From positions 1-35,462 of the forward strand of contig NZ_JAJDJU010000023.1 of the NCBI RefSeq assembly GCF_020567705.1: a DNA stretch of 35,462 bases. The letters run 5' to 3'. The notes below the pieces were generated by a model. It did no database searches. It worked only from the letters and a program-made list of their open reading frames with translations, and was not told where the DNA came from. How positions within the stretch are numbered: the stretch's first letter is position 1; each line of letters starts with the position of its first letter. The position numbers and the translations under genes are program-made. This stretch comes from Acidocella sp. KAb 2-4. Its GTDB lineage: Bacteria; Pseudomonadota; Alphaproteobacteria; Acetobacterales; Acetobacteraceae. Positions 1-7,718 of the stretch are shown in pieces.

Positions 1-92
1 CGTATCAGCGCTTGGCCCGGGCCGGGCCTAGGCATGGATCGCTCTTCCACCGCCAGGGGCGCGTCAGGGCCCTTGAAAATCGCACTCAGCAT
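1..92 (-). CDS. Zinc-type alcohol dehydrogenase (MDR family), N-terminal fragment cut by window edge
   Basis: Only the first 30 codons lie in the window. The minus strand reads MLSAIFKGPDAPLAVEE, followed by a PRPGPGQALI stretch, which is the typical opening beta-hairpin of medium-chain zinc alcohol dehydrogenases (an A-x-F-x-GP-x-x-P-L-x-VEE pattern, then PGPGQ). I chose the ATG at 92-90 because a GGAG lies eight bases upstream (complement of 101-104). An in-frame ATG at 122 lacks a ribosome binding site. No catalytic residues are visible. By family it would oxidise an alcohol or reduce an aldehyde with NAD(P). It is divergent from the phosphotransferase at 202 and shares a 109-base promoter region with it. 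Confidence 0.7.
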   Translation of the reverse strand, partial: MLSAIFKGPDAPLAVEERSMPRPGPGQALI

Positions 93-140
93 TGCCGCTT
101 CTCCACGGGGTGTTTTCTTCATCGCGCTTGCAGGAAAGAG

Positions 141-174
141 TTATCATATATATGGTGTGCGCGCATACTAAAAT
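141..174 (+). promoter_or_regulatory. Divergent promoter/operator region between alcohol dehydrogenase and phosphotransferase genes
   Basis: This AT-rich patch in a GC-rich background contains the palindrome CATATATATG (145-154), the near-palindrome GTGTGCGCGCATAC (155-168) and a TAAAAT -10-like box (169-174). The GCATAC core at 163-168 recurs in most other promoter gaps of the window. Promoter assignment is by inspection only. Confidence 0.4.
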
Positions 175-201
175 GTAGCCGTTAAGGCGAGAAGGGGAAG
201 C

Positions 202-1290
202 GTGGCCATGACGGGTGCTCTGCAGCGCTACGATGACGTTACTGCGGATTGGCTGACCGAGGCATTGCAGCCCACTTGGCCGGGCGTGAAGGTGGCCGCC
301 TTAAAGCGCGGCCCGGTTTTTGGGCATAAGAAGAATAAGTTCCGCGTCGAGGCGGTATATGATCTCGCGGGTCCCCATCCGCAGGTCAGGCATTTCATCG
401 TCAAGGGCAATTTCCCCGGGGAGAATGATCCCTCAACCGGGGCGGCGTGGGCGATGGCGAGCGAGGTTCGCGCGATCCGGGATATTGCCCCGCAGATCGC
501 TGCCCCCGCCATGCCGGCCTGCTATCGGATTACCGTGGCGACCGATGCCTCGGACATATTGATGGAAGACCTGACGCCCAGGGGCGCCATTTTTTTTGAT
601 GCGTTCCACCCCCTTAATCTCAGTCAGGCAATGGCGTTCATGGACAGTTTCGCCCGCATGCATGCCAGCAGTTGGAACAGCCCGGCTTTTCAGCCCGGTG
701 GCGCCATGGGGCCAGAGACTGTGGGCGGTGAGAACAGGCGGATGCTGCATGAGATGTATTTTCCAAGCTTCTTCCGCGCCGAAAGTTGGAACAGTTATGT
801 CGAACGTCCGCGCGGGCGGGCGCTGCCAACGGCATTTCAGGATCTCGCCCGGGCGGAGACGGCGTGGCACCGGATGTGGGGTGTGCTGAGGCAGTCGGCA
901 ATGGTGATCATACATGGCGATGAGCATCTGGGAAATCTTTTCGTCGAGGCTGATGGCACGCCGGGAGTTATCGACTGGGTTGGCCGTCCTGAGCATTGGG
1001 TCATCGGCATTGTGTATTTCATGCTCTGCGCACTAGATGTGATTGATCGCCGTCGCTGGGAGACGGTAATGCTCGCGCATTATCTCTCTCGGCTGCGCGC
1101 CTATGGCGTCAGCGATGTTCCAAGCTTTGAGGAGGCCTGGTTTCTTTACCGTTGTGCCAGTTTTTACCCCGTTGTTACCTGGCTGAATAACAGTTCTGTC
1201 TGGCAACCCGAGGCCATCAATACCGCCAATGCGGTGCGCGCGGCCTTCGCGGCGGTGGAGCATGACGCCTATGGCCTGCTCGGGGTATAA
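202..1290 (+). CDS. APH/EcKinase-like phosphotransferase
   Basis: This 362-residue protein has the aminoglycoside phosphotransferase/choline kinase fold and resembles the ecdysteroid-kinase-like group. The catalytic loop HGDEHLGN is at about residues 238-245, with the catalytic Asp at 240. The metal-binding Asp is in IDW at about 258. The N-terminal lobe contains a VKGNFPGE segment consistent with the ATP-site lysine. It should transfer a phosphate from ATP to a hydroxyl group; the substrate is unknown, and a hydroxylated terpenoid or steroid-like intermediate is inferred from context only. The GTG at 202 and the ATG at 208 are both possible starts; the AAGGGG at 192-197 gives better spacing to 208. 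A second intact kinase follows at 1409, suggesting co-transcription. Confidence 0.75.
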   Translation: MAMTGALQRYDDVTADWLTEALQPTWPGVKVAALKRGPVFGHKKNKFRVEAVYDLAGPHPQVRHFIVKGNFPGENDPSTGAAWAMASEVRAIRDIAPQIAAPAMPACYRITVATDASDILMEDLTPRGAIFFDAFHPLNLSQAMAFMDSFARMHASSWNSPAFQPGGAMGPETVGGENRRMLHEMYFPSFFRAESWNSYVERPRGRALPTAFQDLARAETAWHRMWGVLRQSAMVIIHGDEHLGNLFVEADGTPGVIDWVGRPEHWVIGIVYFMLCALDVIDRRRWETVMLAHYLSRLRAYGVSDVPSFEEAWFLYRCASFYPVVTWLNNSSVWQPEAINTANAVRAAFAAVEHDAYGLLGV

Positions 1291-1321
1291 ACGCGTGGGG
1301 CAGCAGCCATAATGTGCATAA

Positions 1322-1327
1322 GCATAC
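1322..1327 (+). promoter_or_regulatory. GCATAC element upstream of second phosphotransferase
   Basis: The 118-base gap between the two phosphotransferase genes contains GTGCATAAGCATAC followed by an AT-rich CTATATC. The GCATAC core matches elements in other promoter gaps. The gap may hold its own promoter. Confidence 0.3.
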
Positions 1328-1408
1328 GCTATATCTGGATACAAGGCGCCGACGATGGCTCATCGGAAGGGCTTGTAGCGGCAAAACCCATAATGGACGG
1401 GAAACGAT

Positions 1409-2560
1409 ATGACCACAATTGTTGAGCGGATCAAGGCGGCGTACGAGAACGACCAAGTCAGCAACCGTATTGCCCAGACAGCGGACGAACTACCGATTTC
1501 CTTTGAGACGGTGACGGATGAATGGCTGACGGCTGTCCTGTGTGCCAGGACGCCAGGCGCCAAGGTGCTCAGCCACACGCTGGGGCCAAAGGACAATGGA
1601 TCGTCCAACCGCCGCAAGATATACATGGAGTATAATCAGGCCGGACTGGACGCCGGGCTGCCGAAAGCGGTGTTCTGCAAGGCCACGCACGATTTGGCCA
1701 ACCGCGTGGTGCTGGGTGTTTCCGGCGGCGCGCTGGGCGAGGTAACCTTCTATAGGCAGATCCGCCCGATTCTCGATATCGAGGCCCCAGTTCCCTATTA
1801 CGCCCATCTTGATCCGGACAGCTTTAATTCGCTCATTATGCTGGGTGACCTGACTGACGAGGCGCAGGAATTCTGCAATCATAACACCAACATGACCGAG
1901 GCGCGGGCGATGAGCCAAATGCGCCAGCTCGGCAAGCTGCACGGGGCTTGCTATTCCGACCCGGTGCTGCGTGAGCGGATACAGAAATTTGCCACCTTCC
2001 GGGAATTTTGGAACCGCTCCCTTGCCTTTGGTTTCCGCGAGGGTTGCCTGGAAGGCTTCAAGGCCGCTGAGGAAGTGATTCCGCCGCGCCTGTTCAAGCG
2101 TGAAGCGGAGATATGGCCAGCCACCGAGCAATCTATCATCGCGCTGGATTCGTTGCCGCACACGCTGGCGCATAACGATGTGCATCTGAAGAACTGGTAT
2201 GTTGCCGGTAATGGCGAAATGGGCTTGGGCGACTGGCAATGCTGCGGACGCGCGCATTGGGGGCGTGATCTGATCTACACGATGACCACGGCGCTGACCG
2301 TTGAGAACCGGCGCAAATGGCAGAAAGATCTTATCACCTATTATCTGGAGGAACTGGCGGCGCATGGTGGCCCGCGTGTGGATTACGACACGGCGTTTAC
2401 CTATTGCCGCCAACAGCTCCTGGGCGCGCTTGCCTACTGGACCATCACGCTCTGCCCATCGCCCGACATTCCCGATATGCAGCCGCGTGACATCACGCTG
2501 GAATTCATCCGCCGGTTGACGGTCGCCATGGATGATATGGATACGCTGGACGTGAAATAA
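1409..2560 (+). CDS. APH/EcKinase-like phosphotransferase (second copy)
   Basis: This 383-residue protein of the same kinase fold is divergent from the 202 protein. The catalytic loop is HNDVHLKN at about 255-262 with catalytic Asp257. The metal-binding Asp is in GDWQ at about 275, followed by a GRDLIY helix that matches the D-x-x-Y segment of CHK-like kinases. All key residues are present, so it should be an active small-molecule O-kinase. A GGACGGGA sequence 8-15 bases upstream supports the ATG at 1409. It ends at a strong terminator (2591-2617). The substrate is unknown; a hydroxylated intermediate of the pathway encoded here is likely. Confidence 0.75.
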   Translation: MTTIVERIKAAYENDQVSNRIAQTADELPISFETVTDEWLTAVLCARTPGAKVLSHTLGPKDNGSSNRRKIYMEYNQAGLDAGLPKAVFCKATHDLANRVVLGVSGGALGEVTFYRQIRPILDIEAPVPYYAHLDPDSFNSLIMLGDLTDEAQEFCNHNTNMTEARAMSQMRQLGKLHGACYSDPVLRERIQKFATFREFWNRSLAFGFREGCLEGFKAAEEVIPPRLFKREAEIWPATEQSIIALDSLPHTLAHNDVHLKNWYVAGNGEMGLGDWQCCGRAHWGRDLIYTMTTALTVENRRKWQKDLITYYLEELAAHGGPRVDYDTAFTYCRQQLLGALAYWTITLCPSPDIPDMQPRDITLEFIRRLTVAMDDMDTLDVK

Positions 2561-2590
2561 CCCGGGCCACGACTAGCGGATGATGATCAG

Positions 2591-2623
2591 GCGGCGCCCA
2601 GAACCTCCGGGCGCCGCTCTTTT
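2591..2623 (+). terminator. Rho-independent terminator
   Basis: GCGGCGCCC (2591-2599) and GGGCGCCGC (2609-2617) form a perfect nine-base-pair stem with a nine-base loop, followed by TCTTTT. It ends the phosphotransferase transcript just before the convergent gene's stop codon at 2625. Confidence 0.85.
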
Positions 2624-2624
2624 G

Positions 2625-3368
2625 TTAAACCTTGTTTGAATGCCGAGTGAATTTTTCGAATGTGGTGGCTGCTTCGGGCGTGGTGGCGGCGTCACCAAAA
2701 AGGCGGTTGGCCAGTGCGTCCGCCGCTTCGCCCGCGGGGTTCAGGGTGAAATAGGATTTCACCGCGGCGACAGCCGTGGCAGGCATGCCGGCAAGCTGTT
2801 TAGCGCGCGCCAATGTTTCGGCAAAGACATCGGATTCGGCGAGATGGTCGGCAAGCCCAAGGCGCTGCGCCTCGGTGCCGCTGAGCGTGTCGATACCAAA
2901 AGAGAGGCGGCGGGCGCTGGCCACCCCAACGCGTGCCAAGACACTTTGCAGGCCCCAAGCCGGAAACAGTCCGATGGGAACTTCCGGCAGGCTCCATTTC
3001 GCCCCGGGTTCGGTGACCACAATGTCGCAGGATGTGGCAAGCGTGAGGCCGCCGCCAATGGCAAATCCTTTCACGGCAGCCAGCACTGGCTTCGATATCT
3101 GCCCTAGTAGCCGCGCAGCGCGCCCGGACTCAGCTTCGAATTGAGCGCGCCCGGCGGCATCCATGGCGGCGAGGCCAGCCAGATCGCTGCCCGCGCAGAA
3201 TCCGGTTCCGGCGCCATGAAGCAGAATGGCCCGTATCCGCGTATCTTGTCTGGCTTTTTCGATGGCTTCAATCAGTGCGGCGACCAGTGCCGCAGACATC
3301 GCATTACGCTGCTTGGGGCGGTTCATGGTGAGAATGGCCACGCCATCTTCGACGCGCTGTTCGATCAT
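2625..3368 (-). CDS. Enoyl-CoA hydratase/isomerase family protein (single-glutamate crotonase)
   Basis: This 247-residue crotonase-fold protein has an oxyanion-hole segment in AGTGFCAGSDLAGLA, the GFAIGGGLTLA core and an SLPEVPIGLFP motif. In classical hydratases two glutamates act: one directly after GGG-x, one in the x-PE motif 20 residues later. Here the first position is Thr (GGGLT) and only the second Glu is present. That pattern is closer to delta3-delta2-enoyl-CoA isomerases, so isomerase or another crotonase activity is more likely than hydration. A terminator at 3403-3432 separates it from the FAD-oxidoreductase operon upstream, so it probably has its own weak promoter or depends on read-through. 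Confidence 0.75.
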   Translation of the reverse strand: MIEQRVEDGVAILTMNRPKQRNAMSAALVAALIEAIEKARQDTRIRAILLHGAGTGFCAGSDLAGLAAMDAAGRAQFEAESGRAARLLGQISKPVLAAVKGFAIGGGLTLATSCDIVVTEPGAKWSLPEVPIGLFPAWGLQSVLARVGVASARRLSFGIDTLSGTEAQRLGLADHLAESDVFAETLARAKQLAGMPATAVAAVKSYFTLNPAGEAADALANRLFGDAATTPEAATTFEKFTRHSNKV

Positions 3369-3402
3369 TGACGTAACCTTTGCTGCGGCGGGCGGGGAGA
3401 CG

Positions 3403-3432
3403 AAAAAACGTGCGCGGCCACGGCCCGCGCAC
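3403..3432 (-). terminator. Rho-independent terminator (minus strand)
   Basis: On the minus strand GTGCGCGG and CCGCGCAC (complement of 3425-3432 and 3410-3417) pair perfectly over eight bases around a seven-base loop and are followed by six Ts (complement of 3403-3408). It ends the transcript coming from 5294 through 3483. Confidence 0.85.
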
Positions 3433-3482
3433 GGTGAACAAGGCGTCCTTCGGATAAATGCTGCGGCACGGCCGCTTGCCGG

Positions 3483-3701
3483 TTAGGCCTGAGGTTTGGA
3501 TTTGCGGAAAAGCATGCCGAGGCTGAAGGCGATTGTTTTCATGTCGAGCATGCCAAGCGCGCCGCGCAGTTCTTCGGGGGTTAGTACGGCACGGATGGGC
3601 ATGGCGCCCATGATCGTGCCTTCAACCACGAGATTGCCGTCTTCACGCGCAAAGCCGCTGACTTCCATCAGCTCCATGCCATCGGTGGTCTTCAATTTCA
3701 T
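3483..3701 (-). CDS. Small unknown protein, 72 residues
   Basis: I do not recognise a family. The sequence starts MKLKTTDGMELMEVSGF, continues with a beta-rich stretch (NLVVEGTIMGAMPIRAVL), then a helical segment (TPEELRGALGMLDMKTIAFSLGMLF) and a basic tail RKSKPQA. A GGGAG seven bases before the ATG and a 15-base gap from the FAD oxidoreductase gene support real translation in the same operon. The C-terminal hydrophobic helix could contact a membrane or a partner. It may be an accessory subunit of the upstream oxidoreductase, inferred from tight linkage only. Confidence 0.65.
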   Translation of the reverse strand: MKLKTTDGMELMEVSGFAREDGNLVVEGTIMGAMPIRAVLTPEELRGALGMLDMKTIAFSLGMLFRKSKPQA

Positions 3702-3716
3702 AATTTTCTCCCGAAA

Positions 3717-5294
3717 TCAGATGACGGTGAAGGCGCGCTTGAGGTCGATCTTGAAGTCTTGGCACATTGCCATAGCCGTCGCGCGCCCGCCCAGGGTGAC
3801 GGCGCCGCCCGGATGCATAAACGGGCCAGATAGATACAGGCCGGTCACGCCCGGCACGCGGTAGCGCGCGAGTTCAGGAATCGGCCGGCGGCCCATGAGG
3901 TGCGCCGCGGAGCCGCCGATGCCAAAAATATCGCCCAGCATCATACTGTTCGAATGGCGGTGGTGGGTGAGCGGTGTTTCCACATGGCGGGCAATGATAG
4001 CGTTGTCGTCCATGTTGGTGCAGTAGCGCTTCATGTCGGTCCAGATGGCGTCCGCCACCTCCTGGCCGCGCTCCTCCCAGGCGTTGATGCCGCCATTCGC
4101 CCATTCGCGCGGGCCGAAATGGTACAGATACAGCGCTGCCTTGCCTGGAGGCGCGCGGGAGGGGTCGACATTGGAATTGACCATGACCAGCGGGCTCAGC
4201 TTGGTCAGGTCCATATCCCCCATGATGTAATTGTGGAACTGCTGACGTGCTTCACGGATATCCTTGTGCATCAGTTCAACGCACATCACGTTCTTGTATT
4301 CGGCGCCGGCCTTGTATTCGGGCGCATGGGTGAGGGCGAATTGCTGATTGATGGCGCCATGGTCACTGAGTTTCACACGGCGCGCAGCGTCGACGAGTTG
4401 CGGGTCTAGGCCTTCTATATAATCACCCAGACGCCACGGATGGATGGAGGCGATGACACCGTCGCGCGCCCTGATCACCTCGCCATCCATCATCTCCACG
4501 CCGGTCGCCTTGCCGCCGGAGACGACGACACGCTTGACCTCTGATTGTAGCCGGACCTCGCCGCCGAACTCATTGATGCAGCCGATCAGTGCATTGGTCA
4601 GGTTTTTGGTGCCGCCTTTAACGCAATGCGCATCGTAGCTGTGCGACATCCCAAGCAGCATATGGAAGGTGAGGCCGGTGCCCTTGGTCTCCGGGTTCAT
4701 CATCATCTCGCCGCACCATTTCATGAAGTGCAGTTTAAGCTCGATGCTCTCGAAATTCTCTTCGAGTACGTCGTACACGCTGTTGAGCATGTCGGTAACG
4801 AGACGCCGACCGTTCGCGCTCTGCTCCATCATCGCGACGAAGCCGCCGAAAGGCAGCGGTGGCGCGCCCATGCTGCGGGAGAGCAGCGGTAGCAGCGCGA
4901 TCGCGTCGGTCGCGATCTTACGATAGACCTCGGCATCCTTGGTTGAGAATTTTGCGATGGCTTCACAGGTTTTATCGAGGCTGGAATAGCTGATCAGCCC
5001 GGTGCCATCCTCGAAGACTGAGGCGAAGCTGGCGTGGAAGGGGATCAATTCCAGCCCGTGCTTGCCGAGCGGCAATTCATGAGCGCTGATCGCGGGGTTG
5101 GGCAGGCAGGCGACAAGGCCCGTCGCGTGCGGGTCGTTGGTGAAGCCCGGCGCGATATGGATGGAGACCGTGCCGCCCCCCGCTTGGGCGTTTTTCTCCA
5201 GCACGAGCACCTTTTTACCAGCTTTAGCCATGTAGGCGGCCGCGGTCAGCGAATTGCTGCCGCCGCCGAGAACGACGATATCGTAATCTGCCAT
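3717..5294 (-). CDS. FAD-dependent oxidoreductase, phytoene desaturase/PYROXD2-like
   Basis: This 525-residue flavoprotein has an N-terminal Rossmann motif VVLGGGSNSLTAAAYMAKAG (residues about 6-25) followed by VLVLEKN, and an Ala/Gly-rich AQAGGG. The C-terminal GLYLSGPFMHPGGAVTLGGR segment is the second FAD-contacting motif of amine-oxidase/phytoene-desaturase-like enzymes. Such enzymes desaturate or isomerise isoprenoid or polycyclic substrates. No membrane segment is evident. It heads a two-gene operon with the 72-residue protein and is divergent from the TetR gene at 5417, so it is the prime candidate target of that regulator. Phytoene itself is an unlikely substrate because no other carotenoid genes are present apart from distant CrtC-like folds. 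Confidence 0.8.
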   Translation of the reverse strand: MADYDIVVLGGGSNSLTAAAYMAKAGKKVLVLEKNAQAGGGTVSIHIAPGFTNDPHATGLVACLPNPAISAHELPLGKHGLELIPFHASFASVFEDGTGLISYSSLDKTCEAIAKFSTKDAEVYRKIATDAIALLPLLSRSMGAPPLPFGGFVAMMEQSANGRRLVTDMLNSVYDVLEENFESIELKLHFMKWCGEMMMNPETKGTGLTFHMLLGMSHSYDAHCVKGGTKNLTNALIGCINEFGGEVRLQSEVKRVVVSGGKATGVEMMDGEVIRARDGVIASIHPWRLGDYIEGLDPQLVDAARRVKLSDHGAINQQFALTHAPEYKAGAEYKNVMCVELMHKDIREARQQFHNYIMGDMDLTKLSPLVMVNSNVDPSRAPPGKAALYLYHFGPREWANGGINAWEERGQEVADAIWTDMKRYCTNMDDNAIIARHVETPLTHHRHSNSMMLGDIFGIGGSAAHLMGRRPIPELARYRVPGVTGLYLSGPFMHPGGAVTLGGRATAMAMCQDFKIDLKRAFTVI

Positions 5295-5335
5295 GTTGCG
5301 TTTCCCCGCCTTGCGCCTGAACTAAGGATTTATGC

Positions 5336-5364
5336 AATGTATTATGCATACGTACCATTAGCAA
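5336..5364 (-). promoter_or_regulatory. Candidate sigma70 promoter of the FAD oxidoreductase operon with embedded GCATACGTACC element
   Basis: On the minus strand TTGCTA (complement 5359-5364), a 17-base spacer and TACATT (complement 5336-5341) form a reasonable promoter about 42 bases before the start codon. The spacer contains the recurring element GCATACGTACC (plus strand 5346-5356), which is where a repressor would sit. Confidence 0.45.
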
Positions 5365-5367
5365 GCT

Positions 5368-5385
5368 ATTCAACGTTTGTTGAAT
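5368..5385. promoter_or_regulatory. 18-base palindrome, candidate TetR operator
   Basis: ATTCAAC-GTTT-GTTGAAT is a perfect inverted repeat with seven-base arms and a four-base spacer. It lies between the divergent FAD oxidoreductase and TetR genes, 31 bases before the TetR start codon and just upstream of the proposed -35 of the opposite gene. TetR-family regulators usually bind such palindromes next to their own gene. Confidence 0.6.
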
Positions 5386-5416
5386 TATTTTAAAAGATGC
5401 GGTATTGTCAAGCTTA

Positions 5417-6088
5417 ATGGATCAGAAACCGGGAAAAAGCGTGAGGTTGGACGAGGTTTCTCCGCAGCTGCCGAGGCGGCGCGGGCGCCCCGCCAAGGGG
5501 CATGCCCCGCGCTCGGAGCAGATTTTGCCAGCTGCTTTGACGTGTTTCGCGCAGTACGGGTTTGAGGGGACGAATTTGCGGCAGATCGCGGCGGCGGCAG
5601 GTATCGATGTTGCCCTCATCCCGCATCGCTTCGGTTCCAAGACCGAGCTGTGGAGAGCGGTGGTGGATGACCTCGCTGCCTCGTTTCTCGATGAGATGTC
5701 AGCCGCCGCCGGGCCGGTTGCGGGTGACCTGCAGCAGGCGCTGGAGCAATTGGTGAACGTCGTCTGCGCGCGCCGGGAGGTGGCGATGTTCCTAGTAAAG
5801 GAGGTCGCGCAACAGGACGCGCGGTTCGACCATTTCTACGAGCGCCTGATCCGCCCGGTCCATGATCTGATTTTGCCCCTCATTCCCCCTGCAGGGGACA
5901 GTGAAGCGATGGCCGACCCCGATTTCTTTTTCTTCACCTTTACCGGCGCTGTGGCGGTCGCGGTGGCCATGCGCCCGTTCATCGCCCGGTTTTCCGCCGC
6001 CGCTGAGACTGATGACGGGTTCCGGCGTGAGCTAAAGCGGCTTCTTTTTCAGCCCGGTAGCTTTGGCTTCACGCCGCCAAGGGGCTGA
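5417..6088 (+). CDS. TetR-family transcriptional regulator
   Basis: The 223-residue product has a basic N-terminal arm with an RRRGRPAKG segment, a TetR helix-turn-helix (about residues 27-75, including QILPAALTCFAQYGFEGTNLR partly quoted here as QILPAALTCF, and AAAAGIDVALIPHRFGSK) and a helical ligand-binding domain. The recognition-helix region IPHRFGSK differs from the common Y-x-Y-F-x-x-K. I chose the ATG at 5417; a TTG four codons earlier is in frame, and neither has a clear ribosome binding site. It most likely represses the divergent FAD oxidoreductase gene and itself through 5368-5385, with a pathway CoA ester or substrate as inducer. It could also control other blocks of the window. 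Confidence 0.85.
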   Translation: MDQKPGKSVRLDEVSPQLPRRRGRPAKGHAPRSEQILPAALTCFAQYGFEGTNLRQIAAAAGIDVALIPHRFGSKTELWRAVVDDLAASFLDEMSAAAGPVAGDLQQALEQLVNVVCARREVAMFLVKEVAQQDARFDHFYERLIRPVHDLILPLIPPAGDSEAMADPDFFFFTFTGAVAVAVAMRPFIARFSAAAETDDGFRRELKRLLFQPGSFGFTPPRG

Positions 6089-6099
6089 GAGGCGTAAAA

Positions 6100-6113
6100 G
6101 AACGCAAGCGTTC
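6100..6113. promoter_or_regulatory. Small palindrome in the Rieske gene upstream region
   Basis: GAACGCAAGCGTTC is a perfect inverted repeat 12 bases after the TetR stop codon. It may be a short hairpin ending the TetR message or a regulator site; there is no T-tract after it. Confidence 0.3.
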
Positions 6114-6181
6114 GATATGCATGACTACTACGTTGATTTAGATCAAAGCCGTCAGGCGCCGGAGCTTCTATTTTCTGGCCC

Positions 6182-6197
6182 GGTTGGAATTCTAACC
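6182..6197. promoter_or_regulatory. Near-palindrome around GAATTC upstream of Rieske oxygenase gene
   Basis: GGTTGGAATTCTAACC is a 16-base near-palindrome with a single mismatched pair. Its ten bases GGAATTCTAA occur again at 12096-12105 in the divergent SDR promoter region. Possibly a second operator class. Confidence 0.3.
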
Positions 6198-6261
6198 ACA
6201 TAAGCCGGTAGCGCGCGGGTGTCGCGGCACCAAAGGCTTGGGCATCCTGGAGGAAAATGTA

Positions 6262-7659
6262 GTGAGCCACGTGCAACAAGAATTTAACGAATTTCAGCGC
6301 GGTCTTGGTACCGAGCTTGCGCCTAACTGGCGAGATTTGGCGGCGAAGGATTCAAAGCCGCTGCCGCCGTTGCTGCAGACCGAGTCATCGCCGAATCTGG
6401 GTACCGGGAAAATTCCGCCGGAGCGCTACACCTCTCAGGAGTTCCATGACCAGGAGGTCGAGAAAATCTGGAAGCGCACGTGGCAGGTGGCATGCCGGGA
6501 GGAAGAGATCCCGAATGTTGGCGATCATTTCGTTTATCGTGTCGCCAACCTCAACTTCGTGATCGTGCGCAACACGCCGAGCACGTTTAAGGCGTTCTGG
6601 AATGTGTGCCTCCATCGTGGCCGCTGTCTGGTTGATCAGGACGGCAAGGGGGCGAAGCATTTCAAATGTGGCTATCACTCCTGGACCTGGGATATTAACG
6701 GCGAACTGGCCTTCTATCCTGGTGCCTGGGATTTCCCCGATGTAGAGCCGGAAAAATACAAGCTGCGCGAGGTGCAGGCCGATACCTGGGGCGGGTTCGT
6801 CTTCATCAACCCGGACAAGCACGCCCTGCCGCTCGCCAAGCATCTCGGTTCCATGCCCAAGCATTTCGAGAACTGGCCGCTGGATAAGCGCTACGCCATC
6901 TGGCATGTGCAGAAGCGGATCAATGCCAACTGGAAGGTGACGATGGAGGCCTTCCTGGAGGCTTATCATCTGATGCAGACGCATCCGCAGGCGCTGCCCT
7001 CGGTGGGTGAACACGCTACACAGTATGACATCTACGATGAAGACACGGCATATTTCAGCCGCTCGATTACGCCGGTTGGCATTCCCAGCAAGCATTTGCG
7101 CGATGCCACCGCGATGAGCGCAATTGCCCATGTCTGGGGGTTGGTGAACGCGCTGCGTGCCGACCAGGCCAACGAACTTCCGTCCGAGATCAAGGATCGC
7201 GCGTCGGTGGCGGAATGGCGACGGAATTTCATGAAGCAACTGACGCACGCGGACTACGCCTCGCTCTCCGACGCGGAAATGCTGGACTCCATCCAGTATT
7301 GGCTGTTCCCCAATTTCTGCCCCTGGTATGGCGAGGGTTTGCCGCTAACCTACGTGTTCCGCCCGGATTCCAGCTCCCCGGAGACGTCGTATTTTGACAT
7401 CTGGATGCTGGTTCGGTCGCCAGATCAGGGGGCGCCGCCTCCGGCGCCGCAAATGGTTAAGCTCGGGCCGGACGATAAGTTCGAGCAGGTGATCGGCGCG
7501 ATGGGGTTGATCTTCGACCAGGACGATGAAAACATGCCGTTCGTGCAGAAGGGCATGCACACCTGGCCTGGGGATCCCGAAGGCGTAACGCTTGGCCGCT
7601 ATCAGGAGAGCCGCATCCGCTTCTTCCATCAAGTGCTGATGAAGGTCCTGAAGGCCTAG
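6262..7659 (+). CDS. Rieske non-heme iron oxygenase, alpha subunit
   Basis: This 465-residue ring-hydroxylating oxygenase large subunit has the Rieske [2Fe-2S] motif C116-x-H118 (CLHRG) and C136-x2-H139 (CGYHSW). The mononuclear iron site is NWKVTMEAFLEAYHLMQTH, with His236 and His241 as ligands and a candidate acidic ligand in FDQDDENMP (about 419-422). The GTG at 6262 is chosen as start because GGAGGA lies seven bases upstream (6249-6254); the reading frame opens further up but without a signal. It should hydroxylate the pathway substrate using O2. No small subunit, ferredoxin or reductase is adjacent, so it is probably an alpha-only enzyme served by electron carriers from elsewhere. A paralogue of almost equal length lies at 26282. 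Confidence 0.88.
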   Translation: MSHVQQEFNEFQRGLGTELAPNWRDLAAKDSKPLPPLLQTESSPNLGTGKIPPERYTSQEFHDQEVEKIWKRTWQVACREEEIPNVGDHFVYRVANLNFVIVRNTPSTFKAFWNVCLHRGRCLVDQDGKGAKHFKCGYHSWTWDINGELAFYPGAWDFPDVEPEKYKLREVQADTWGGFVFINPDKHALPLAKHLGSMPKHFENWPLDKRYAIWHVQKRINANWKVTMEAFLEAYHLMQTHPQALPSVGEHATQYDIYDEDTAYFSRSITPVGIPSKHLRDATAMSAIAHVWGLVNALRADQANELPSEIKDRASVAEWRRNFMKQLTHADYASLSDAEMLDSIQYWLFPNFCPWYGEGLPLTYVFRPDSSSPETSYFDIWMLVRSPDQGAPPPAPQMVKLGPDDKFEQVIGAMGLIFDQDDENMPFVQKGMHTWPGDPEGVTLGRYQESRIRFFHQVLMKVLKA

Positions 7660-7718
7660 GTGAGTCCGGTAAATGCACCCTGGGCGTTAAGTCCGGGGTG
7701 TATTGGCGCAATGGGGGA

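Noticed and set aside
145-154. CATATATATG palindrome as a specific operator
   Set aside because: It is short and AT-only in an AT-rich promoter; a similar run at 13089-13097 is not the same palindrome.
1490-2413. Minus-strand open frame of 307 codons opposite the second phosphotransferase
   Set aside because: The plus-strand frame carries clear kinase motifs; the antisense frame has none.
7671-7702. Weak CACCC/GGGTG stem between the convergent Rieske and SDR genes
   Set aside because: Only five base pairs and no T-tract; not strong enough to call a terminator.
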